Source: Ichthyophonus hoferi
Lineage: Eukaryota; Opisthokonta; Ichthyosporea; Ichthyophonida; Ichthyophonidae
NCBI GenBank assembly: GCA_002751075.1
Contig: NAOQ01000555.1
Location: 9,493 to 40,864 of the forward strand
DNA: 31,372 nt
Direction: 5' to 3'
A program made the position numbers and the translations under genes. Below the pieces are notes generated by a model. That model was not told where the DNA came from. It saw only the letters and a program-made list of their open reading frames with translations, and made no database searches. Shown here piece by piece: positions 1-10,000 of the stretch; position 1 is the stretch's first letter, and every line of letters begins with the position of its first letter.

Positions 1-150
1 TGTATGTATGTATGTATGTATGTATGTATGTATGTATGTATGTATGTATGTATGTATGTATGTATGTATGTATGTATCTTTGTATGCATGTATGTATGTG
101 TGTGTGTGTGTGTGTGCGTATGTATGTAGGTAGGTAGGCAGGTAAGTAGG
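1..150. repeat. (GTAT)n microsatellite grading into (GT)n and (GTAG)n
   Basis: A nearly pure tetranucleotide run fills roughly the first 76 bases. It is followed by a short GT run and then GTAG/GCAG variants to about position 150. The array touches the window edge, so its full length is unknown. If the candidate minus-strand gene is real, this lies in one of its introns. Confidence 0.95.
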
Positions 151-193
151 TATGTATAAAAAACTAAAAGATATAAAGATATATGTAAGGTAC

Positions 194-236
194 CTTTGTT
201 GTTGCAAAACGGAATGTCGATTCATGTAAGCCGGAG
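194..236 (-). CDS. Possible third exon of the left-edge minus-strand gene
   Basis: On the minus strand a 43-bp segment follows an acceptor-like sequence ending in ctatag and is followed by a donor-like gtacct. Read in phase 2 it is open and gives a peptide beginning SGLHESTFRF. That phase fits if the preceding exon ends at 723 (GG before gtgatt) instead of running to the TGA at 719-721. The segment is too short to be convincing alone, and I do not recognise the peptide. Confidence 0.2.
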
Positions 237-718
237 CTATAGTAAACAAGGAAATTGGCTTAGTGGAAATACTACAACCATACTTTTTATTTTCAGATTT
301 TGTGTGTGTGTGATTATATGGATGGTTTAATGTGATAATATATCTATGTATTTTAAAATCCTTATACAGATAATCATTGGGTGTTAGTATGTCTATGATG
401 CTGTATTATATTATATTGAATTGAATTACACTGTATGGTATCGTATCATATTATATTATACTGTATTACGCTATATAGTAGTAAAAAAAATTATACTATA
501 TTATACTCTATTTGATGGTATTATATTGTATTGTATTGTATTATATATATATGTGTGTAAGCTTATGTAAATATGCGTATGTGATGTATGTATATTTGCA
601 GACACAATATACTATACTATATATTATGTACTATCATAATACTAGAATATAACTTTGCAAGGGCTTATATATAGACGTATTTAAAAATAAATAAATGAAT
701 TGTATTTTACGTAACCAA

Positions 719-1672
719 TCACCCTACTCCCATATAAATGCCGAACCAGATTATCGTACTTTCTGATGATACTGTCATGCGTTCCCTTAACAACCGCATA
801 GCAACATTGTAAGCAGGAGGCAATTTTTCTGGATTTTTGGCCTTAATTTCTTGCAGGGTCTATAGAATACTGGTGTTAAAAAGCATAAATGAAAAATAGC
901 ACAAACCAAAAAAGTTTCTATTTAAATATAATACTGAGTATATGCTTGCTGCTTTAGGAGTATAAGTAGTACCGGCTGTAAGTGCTGGATGATATGTCGA
1001 TCGAAGCGTGATTGTGAAGAATAAAAATAATTAAAAAGTGTGTAGGGTGTTCATATGAAGATGTTGTTATTAGTACGACAGTGGGCTTGGAGCACGAGAT
1101 ATATTGCAAGTATAGGAATAGTAACAAGATATGTGTGCTGGTAGGTAGGTAGGTAGGTGGGTAGGTAGGTAGGTAGATAGATATGTGTGCATGTATGTAA
1201 GTATGTATATATCTAGGTAAATAGGTAGGCAGCTATATAGGTAGGTATGGATATAGTGTAGATAGGTAAGTATATATGTTAGTAGGAAAGAAGTGGAAAT
1301 GTAACGTATTTGTATGCATTTATATAAAGTAGGTAGTGCATGTAACGTATATAGTGTATGTAATGCGTGTAATGTGGTAGATATACGTAGGCAATGTAGG
1401 CTATATACATAGGTAATACACTTGCTCAGGTTATAAGCAGACATCATCTTATGTGTGTCCCCGTCTCACTACTAGGCAAGCATAAATGCATATATATAAT
1501 TATAAACATATACATGCATATATTAATACATCCTTTCCACATAGAAACGTACTTGCACTAACTCTCTAACAGTGACAAAGCTCAAATCTAAATCTAAATC
1601 CTCATCCTTGATGTCCATCTTGGTCTGGTCAGGAGTCCCTGTATCCATAGTAGCCGGCATCTCACCTACCAT
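719..1672 (-). CDS. Candidate two-exon gene of unknown function
   Basis: Exon 1 (1672 down to 1553) starts with ATG and encodes exactly 40 codons, with an acidic stretch (DIKDEDLDLDL) followed by SFVTVRELVQ. It ends at a GTACG donor in phase 0. After an intron, an acceptor ending in ctatag opens exon 2 (859 down to 719), which starts TLQEIKAKNPEKLPPAYN and continues through MRLLRERM to a TGA. The triplet just before exon 2 is an in-frame stop, so the exon must begin at the splice site. An in-frame TAA six codons upstream of the ATG supports the start; before it lies another open stretch in the same frame (about 1691-1795), which may be 5' UTR or a separate exon. Exon 2 may instead splice at 723 into 194-236. 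Composition looks protein-like (K, E, L, P rich), but I cannot name a family. The gene is the left neighbour of ERP44, divergent from it by more than 5 kb. Confidence 0.4.
1135..1260. repeat. (TAGG)n-type microsatellite
   Basis: Runs of gtag/gtagg are most regular at about 1139-1180 and degenerate to about 1260. They lie in the intron of the candidate minus-strand gene. A 125-codon open frame on the opposite strand here is a by-product of the repeat (Tyr/Leu/Thr/His periodicity) and is not annotated. Confidence 0.85.
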
Positions 1673-1799
1673 TCCGACAATATATACTTATTCCTTTTCC
1701 CGTTTAACTTTTGCCAGACCAGTAATAGAAATGGAAATAAAATCCTTCTCCCTCCCGGAAAGCTCTCTACTAAGCAAGTCACTCAAGCCAGTGTGATTA

Positions 1800-2440
1800 T
1801 TATTGCGTTTGAAGAATTTTATGTGTGATGTATTATATTGGATTATATCGTATTGTATTGTATTGTATGTATGTATATATATATATATATATATTATAAG
1901 TTGTAATTATTGTATATTTATATATTTATCTACATAGCATACAATTGTATTGTTTATTGTGCTTATTGTAGAGGTATTATGGTATGTTTATTGTTTAGCG
2001 AGAGATTATGGTAGGTGGAGATTACCATGATATTTACGCAAACGCGATACATTGTATGCTATAATTGGTTAATTCATGGCAGTCAGACTGCAGGAGCTCA
2101 CAATCTATCATGATGATATATAATATATTACGTTAAACTGCAGTATAAAGTGTTACCTGGTTAACGGTTAACAGTTTATCACGTCAATATAATATACTGT
2201 AATGTTTCTAATATGCAATTAAGAGTGTATTTTATTAATATGGCCACACTCTCACGCACGTTCTGGAAATAACAGCCTTTTACAGCAGCATATGGGTATT
2301 AAAAATGATCTGCAATACGAAGTTCTTTGTTAAGTTTGCGCTATGTTGGCTTTATCGACAACAAAACCTCGCGGTCAAAAGAAGAAACTTTTAAATATAA
2401 AAAATTTGACGTAGTCCAAGTTCTAAATACCATTAACTTG
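1800..2440. other. AT-rich stretch with no recognisable gene
   Basis: It contains short TATTGTATTG and (TA)n tracts near 1825-1895 and otherwise nondescript AT-rich sequence. I see no exon-like block with matching splice sites, no tRNA-like structure and no element ends. Confidence 0.5.
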
Positions 2441-2720
2441 GTTTTCAAAAAGTGGCCCCACACACAGGCAGACCTGAACGTCCTCACTGGGAATTCCCAA
2501 AGGGACCATCTGGCAGTGGTGGTTTTGGAAGACCAAGAGGTTCAGAACCCCCTCACTGGCAATTCCCATAGAGACCACCCAGTGGTGTAGGATTTCCACC
2601 ACCTTCACCTCCAGAACCATTTGGATTACCAGGGCCCTATGAAACCCAACTATGATGAATTCAACATTAGACCCATAGGCTTCATCCATACCATGACACC
2701 ACAGCCATCCCCACCAATGC
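2440..2720 (+). pseudogene. Decayed Gly/Pro-rich coding-like fragment with a 69-bp internal repeat
   Basis: This patch is less AT-rich than its surroundings and reads in one + frame as Gly-, Pro-, Arg- and Ser-rich sequence. The motif PHWEFP (from 2482) recurs as PHWQFP 69 bp later (from 2551), so the unit is 23 codons. A PPPSPPEPFGLPGPY-like stretch follows. It is not an intact gene: the reading frame is broken and there is no clear start or end. It could be a fossil of a repeat-protein gene or of a mobile element's structural gene; no terminal repeats or catalytic domain are visible to decide. I do not recognise a family. Confidence 0.3.
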
Positions 2721-2749
2721 CATGAAAATGCTCTGCACCAACAAAGGTT

Positions 2750-5700
2750 ATAATAGCACCATTACTACCATTAGTTTACACTAAGGTGCCTATTCTGAGT
2801 GGCATGCCTTTGTCCCCACAGTGAAGGCATGGGAGTGCATGCTAGGTTTTCAGGGAAAAGCAATGACTGCTATTCTCCTGAATAAAAATAGATCACAACA
2901 AAAAGACTTACAGAAAAATCAAGAAGGGTGACAACAACAATACAAAGTATTGGCCTACACTCAGAGCTTGACGTCATTAACACTCTTAGAATAACTTGGA
3001 ACAAATCCCTACAGCCAATCAAATAATAAGTCGCAGAATATAGTTCCCAACACGCAAACTGTTCTAGAAGCACAACACATTTTTATCAAAGAAATAGCAA
3101 CTTTAAATTATTATTGTAAATTCTCAAGTGCAGCAGGAGTCGCCAATAAAACTGCTTAAATTTATTGCATAATATATTTTTTAAGAATTGTTAATTAATA
3201 ATTCCGTTGGAGTATTACGGTTTATCTCCTTCTGACTCCACTTATTCCCACGGCACACCCGGGTATATCCCGAGGCATATATTCATACTAGCTAATATAG
3301 TTTACGAAAGGTCACAGAGCCACCTCACTTTGTGTTAGTGCTACCGCGTATGCGTAAACGGCATCCTTTATTGTTTATTTTTGATTTCTTTTATACTTCA
3401 CGTTACCACCAGTGCTAACATTTGATTAGCACCAATGTAACAACTTAGATGGAACTAATCATAAATACTTTTATTGCCTAATAGAGCTCATGAAAGATCA
3501 CAAAGACCAACCAGGGATGTTTGATTCTTTCTCGAAAAAGTTATACTCGTCTTTCCTTATATGGCACATTAGCTAATTCACACTACCTACATACTACAAT
3601 CCAATCCACTCCATAGTAGTGGTCACAATTATTAATGTTATTGTTGTTATGTATCAATTAGTAGGTCCACCATGAGAAATGGGTTAAACATATTGAGATT
3701 ACATAAAGTCTCCAATACAATATTAGGGGTAATTCAGTTTCAACATCTATGACAAAACTGTCACTAATTTGACAGTTAGATTAAAGCCAAGAAATTATTC
3801 AATATATGCAATGATATATGACATGATGATAAATAAGGCAGGTACTATTGAACAAGAGGTCCATGCTGAATATGATCTTCAAGATTATTGTCTTGTAAAA
3901 TCCGTTTTATTGTTCTGGAAATTAATTATTTTTGATGCAGGATGAAAAACCATCCATGATCTCAGCATTTTTAATTGGTAGTTGTATTGGATGTATATTA
4001 ATGGTTAATATCGGGTTACCAGCATACGATGCTATGGCGTTTTTTTTAATAATACTGCTTTGCATTATTTTGTGTTGGGAATGTATTATATTACAATGTC
4101 ATCATATTATAATACAATATCCTTTATAATATGAATGCTGGATATTATAACGTGCTAATATATATAAATACTAGATATCGTAAAACTCTAAAATATCATT
4201 ACAGTTGTATCAAGTTGAAATCACATCTTGTTCGATTTGAGAATCTATTTATTTAATTTTTGACTTAGCCTATTAACGTCTCGTACCTAATTATAATTAA
4301 ATTTTAATCATGTAATCATCATGTATATACAGGTTTACGGTGCATCGCAAATTAATTTAAATATAAATTTATGCAATGACTCGCATCGTTACCTATAAGC
4401 CAATATATTGGCCGTATCTAATTTGTGTTAGCCACTAAACCAAAAATGACTACACTCATTTAAACATGGAATGTGTAAGAAGTATTAATCAACACCATTG
4501 TATGGCTGGTTTGTATCTATCAAAGAATGCTTTTAATATGCAAGTAAAACACAAACAACAAATAAATATATGAAAAATAAAGGATAAAAGGTTTATATTT
4601 ACAAATAAAATCCATTAACAATACGATTTCTAATACAACAATGAAACAATTGTAATTTTAATGCAGGTTACCAAGTATGATTTTAAAGAAATAAATCAAA
4701 AGATGGAGAGAAAAACAGAACCAAAAAAGAACTAGATATATTACTCGAAAACAATGGAAGTATACTAACATCACGATAATATTAGTAAAAATACACTTGG
4801 GAGTTCAAATTAAATCTCCAATTGCATCACATATTTCATTTTTAACACGAGTGCATTAACAACTATCTTTTCTAGCTCACACTGGCGTATTTGGGTTGTC
4901 ACATCTATATGCCTACCCTCTATATCCACAGAAAAATGTATATGAAAATGAAACATGTTAGCCATAAAAATGTATAGTTATTGTAGAGATGCTGTGCATA
5001 GGTAATGTTTATAAAAACAATTAAAACGTTATTGTACACAGGTTATTATTAAATGCACTATTGTTTAGCAAGAATGACAATTTAATCAATTGGCTCTTAA
5101 TTATTAATACTACTTTTAATCGTTATTTGGTTTACTCCCTTTCGCACCATCTGAGTATAACGCGAGCGAACACGACCTTTGACATGCCCCCAATATCGTT
5201 TATCATTAATACTGGCATAAATTTAAATTATTTTTCAACACTTCTTTATATCATTGAAAATCAATAATTTTAAAATAATTATATGGTTTATATTTGTTAC
5301 TTTTAATATAATTGTTGACTTATTGTTTTTTTTTCTGTTGTTAGAACCCAGCAGTATGTCAATTAAACGAAGTTATTAATGAAAACTTATCCGAATATTT
5401 AAACTAATTATCATTTAAGTTTTGTACCAGCCAATGAAAAAGAAGAAGTGGCATTCTCTTTCGGGCCTTTATAGTTACTTAGTTACTTTTTTTTATTTTT
5501 GTTGCTATTATTAATTAATTTTTAAAAAAATAATTAAATGTTTTAGGTTTTATAGAAATTTATTTAATATTTTTGGTTTTTATATTTGAAAAGTTTTTGT
5601 TTTGCAAAGTTTAATTTTAATTTGGTTTCCAAGCAATCCAATCCTATGACGACCGATAGGAGTGCAGTATATGCATTGGCTATAATAGACCAATAATATT

Positions 5701-6800
5701 GTATTTTAATTGAGAGGCGAGACGAGAATTATTTTTCTAGAAATACCTAGCATATTAGATTCTTTCGTTTATTGGCCAGATTCTATTGGTCTATAGTGGG
5801 AGCAAGTTAACTGATACTGAGTAGAAAGCTAATTAGTACTGTGTCATATGACTGTGTGGGGTTGTCATTTGTTGCAGTAGCTTTACCAAACGGTATGATT
5901 GAGTTATGTTGCTGTGTGTTTAGTTATATTATTATGTCTAGAAAACTTGCATACAATAATACAAAGTAATATTAAGGTCTGGTCCAATTTACCTCTGACA
6001 TCAGCTATAGATCCCACGTACTGAACTTAAACAAGAATACACTCTAGAAACATATTTTAGAAGTATTTGATTGTGTGCATGCTATACTTAACTCATTCAC
6101 CCATCCCTCTCCAAATACTTTTACACCCGCCTTCACCTTCATATTTTTTTTATACTAAAATTTAATAGAATAAGACTTAAAAACACCCTACCTTACTCTC
6201 TCACCTGTCCGTATTAGCATTAGGTCCTAATCGCTACCTTCCCCTATAAACTCTTATATGCTCCTTTATAAATCCTTCTTGTATCAATCATGCCATTTTA
6301 ACTAGGTATCTTGAGCAATTAAATGTCTATTTAAAATTATTAAGACAATTTAATCTCCTTGTCCATGTAAATACTACCACAACTAAAGTTAGGATTGAGT
6401 GAAGACTGCGGAATTTAAAGGAGTTGGAAATGGTGACAGAATTTCCAGCCGTGGTATAGCATATTTTGTCGATGACAATCTATTACTAACCTTATTATAC
6501 ATTTCATAGATAAGATGCGTTTTCCATTCTTTAGAGGTTGGCAACAATTGTTTGTAAGTGGCCCAGTATTGTAGATAACTTTTTTCTCTTTTTCCTTTTT
6601 CACGCATACATAGGCTCCAAGAGTGTACGCATAAATACGACCACATGAAAGTATATTAAAACGGAGACCAACTTTATACAAGCTTGTATGCTTACACATA
6701 TATCATGCACATATATATATATATATACCCAGGCATATACACATACTTATTACTTATTTTGGCCTCCGCGAAAACAAAAATGAAAAATTGACTAACAGAT
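2750..6800. other. Long AT-rich intergenic region, no supported gene
   Basis: About 4 kb of AT-rich sequence with many short chance reading frames. The only segments that caught the eye are a pair of abutting open frames near 3739-4129 (+) and an exon-like block near 6491-6646 (-); neither has enough support to annotate. A short imperfect inverted repeat (arms near 5680-5694 and 5785-5796) is present. No RNA gene or complete transposon was recognised. Confidence 0.5.
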
Positions 6801-6829
6801 ATTACTTAAATGTTAGTGTATTTTGATAG

Positions 6830-7060
6830 CCATTATCATTTTTCCTCTTTGCCATCTTCAAATTTTCTTGCTACATCTCTGTTCATTTTCTATTTCTCTT
6901 ACATATTTAGACCTTATCACCATCCCCTTATCACTCTTTTATATTATATTACAACCTCTTCTTTCTCATTCCACTCATTCATCCTTCTCTTCTATCTAGT
7001 CTATCTTCCTCTTTCATGTGTCTCCTACCTAACCAGTTTTCACCATACCTTCCATATACC
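6830..7060 (+). promoter_or_regulatory. Pyrimidine-rich leader of ERP44 with acceptor-like site
   Basis: The 230 bases before the ERP44 start codon are strongly C/T-rich on the sense strand, like the 3' ends of several introns in this window. The tract ends in cctaaccag, with AG at 7035-7036, only 25 bases before the ATG. This suggests that the 5' UTR is joined here by splicing, either to an upstream non-coding exon or to a trans-spliced leader. No TATA box or transcription start could be assigned. Confidence 0.35.
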
Positions 7061-10000
7061 ATGGCTTTAAAACTAACCCATCCTACCTGCTATCAGGCCC
7101 TTTCTCTCCTATTACAAGTATCTTTCATCAGTGCCAAGGAGGTACTACAACTAGACCATCAAAATTTCAACAACGTTGTGCAGGAGCACAAGATTGTTTT
7201 GATTGCCTTTACCACCTCATGGTAATTTGTCTATTTTTTTATCTCCCCTTCACTCCCTTCCCCTTCTTCATCCACTGATCTCATGAGCATTTTCAGTTAA
7301 TTGCCTCTAATGTATACGTAGCTTTAAAAGAATAAAATCTTGGTTATATACAAATATTCCAATGCTAAATAGAGACTAAAGTAGACCTACACTCAGTTCT
7401 CAGTAGATCAAATCTGCAATGAGCTATCGAAAATATGATTCCGAATACAGACTAAGATCTATATTCCCAATTGGATGATATTTTAAAAGCAGTTATAATT
7501 GATATACCCATTAGTTCCTACCCATAACGACAGGAAATGACATTGGTTAAGATTATGTGGAATATAATCTGTTTGTGAATAAGGAATGTACTTTTGATAT
7601 TTTGCTGTATGCAATTGTAGTATATTATTGGTTGTTGAAAAATAACTATATATGGGATATAGGAAAACATAGGTTCTTATAGGATGGTTTACAAGGTAAT
7701 CAATTAAAACACTACAATAAAATCTAGTGTCATATAATAACATCGATAATAATCTATTGAAACCCTAGATTTAAATATCATTATATCATCTCCCACTTCC
7801 ACTGACTGTCTCATTATTTTTATTATTTTTAAGCCACCAATTGTTTCATCCCTTCCTCCCATGTTAAAACGTCATTTATTTGCACTTAATTCTTTTGTAG
7901 ATTATCATATATAAATAATATCCCCATCTACATGCTGTATGTTCTTTTCTATCTATACTTAATCTCCCTCGTTGTTGTGTTATAGGTGCCGCTATAGCCA
8001 GGCCTTAATGCCTATATGGCAGCAGCTGTCTATGACTACTGATGAGGAGCCATTCAAGGATGTAGTTATTGCCACAGCTGACTGTGATCGGGAGGGTATG
8101 TAACCTTTGTGGTGTTATGCATTGTAGTACACGCATATATATAACTGTATATGATATATTATCTCAAGATGTACTGATTGCCACAGTGAATTGTGATTTG
8201 AAGAGTACGGAACATTGTAGTGCTATATACGGTAGTACAAAAGAAATAGCATATATATATATATGGATATGATAAAGCACAAACATGTAAGTGTTATGTA
8301 TGCATGTCTTAGATGGACAGATATTTACATATAACTGTGCATCATACTATATCATACTATATCAAACTATACTAGATCATAATAATGTGGCTTACACTTT
8401 CGCTTTCAATTAATCTGTTTGGCCATTCTTCTAGAAATCGATGAATATATGTTAGTTAATTATACGATATAATATAATATAATTATATATTCCTGTATTT
8501 TGTTTTATTGTCTTTGTGATGTACTTGTGTTATATTGTTATTATATTACTATTATAGTATTGTATAGTACATGTACAAGCACATGATTGCCATGTTACCA
8601 TCTACATTTCTCACATTCTCTCTATAGTGGAATTATCCGCCATGCATAATATTATCAAGTACCCTACTATCATGGCATATCGTGATGGGAGATTGTTGAC
8701 AAAGGAATACAGGTTAGTTGATTTTCACTATATTTTTATATATATTTTTATATGGCAATGATACAATTTAATAGTTTGTAATATAACCTTACTGTATTGA
8801 CCTGATCTATCGTGATAGAGAGCCAATGACAAAATAATATTGGTTGATAATTTTTGATTCAAGATAATATAATTCATAATATATTTTACTATATTGTGAT
8901 ACGTTGTAATACAAGTTAATATAAAATAATGTAATTAGAAATAGTGCATTATAACACTATAACATAGGGTTGTAGAATATAATATAATATACCACACTAA
9001 TGTAGCATTAGATATTAGGATATATGGGTAGATGGCAGACATGTCATTTTTTTAATAATCAATACCTAATGATTTTTAAAGTATAAAATCAAAGACACCG
9101 CTTTTTTTTTTTTTTTTTTTTTGCTGTTTCCGAAGTTATTAATGTAATAAAAATAATAATAATGTCCAAGGCTGTATACTATCTATAGCATACCCAGCTA
9201 ATTAAATTAATTAAAGAGGCTATTGGATTGGCTGGTTATATTTAATCTTTTAATTGCCCCAGTTCTTTAGCTATAGTCTAACAGTGTAAGAATAGTTTGA
9301 TAGTAAAATAAGGTGATTATCTATGGTTCCAATTAATGTACATTTTTATATTTTGAACTAACTAACTATCTATCTATTTGCCTATTTACTAATACATTGA
9401 CCATTATAATTATGCAATGTAACAGGGGTTCCAGAAATCTCCTTTATTTTCGTGATTATTTAACTCAACTACTCGCCCCCGCTGCTGTTGAAGTTCCAAA
9501 TACGATGAATTTCTTCGCTAATTTGGGCAAGGAGCGCAAGGGTATGCTATACCATCCCTATCGAACTAGCCAATATTCTTAATATACTCCCTTCCTCTAT
9601 CGTATGTATATTGTAACATCATACTTCCTATATCCTACTATTTTCCCTTTATCTATTTCTTATCAACCATTTATCCCTTCAATCATACAGAGTTCTTTGG
9701 TGTGTTCGCATCCCGCGAGGACCATAACTTGCTCAACTACGCGAAAACTGCTGAATCATTTAGAGATTACTGTCATTTCAAATATACTATACTGTAAGTT
9801 ATTTTCATATATAGATATACTACCTGACCTATCAGACTGTATATCCTATAGTATATCTATCTCTTTATCTTTCGACTCACTCTATTTCTTTATATTGTAT
9901 TGTATTATAGTATAGTATCTTATATTACATCATACTATTATCTATTACTGATTGTGCTGTTATGGGTGACGTATGTACCTACTAGCTCTTTGTACTATTA

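Noticed and set aside
1070-1447. 125-codon minus-strand open frame
   Set aside because: It lies over the TAGG/GTAT repeat and has simple-sequence amino acid composition.
3188-3442. tgttaatt ... gtaaca segment resembling a solo long terminal repeat
   Set aside because: No flanking target-site duplication, no primer-binding site and no second copy in the window; the ends are weak matches.
4231-4250. ttgttcgattt as a tRNA T-arm
   Set aside because: No pairing T-stem, A box or acceptor stem at the required distance.
5680-5796. Imperfect inverted repeat (ctataatagaccaat / attggtctatag)
   Set aside because: Arms are only about 12 bp with an internal mismatch block and no target-site duplication, so a MITE is not supported.
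6389-6699. Minus-strand open frames, one reading EKSYLQYWATYKQLLPTSKEW before a gttagt donor-like site
   Set aside because: The peptide looks protein-like, but there is no convincing acceptor, no partner exon was found and no family recognised. Open frames of this size are expected by chance here.
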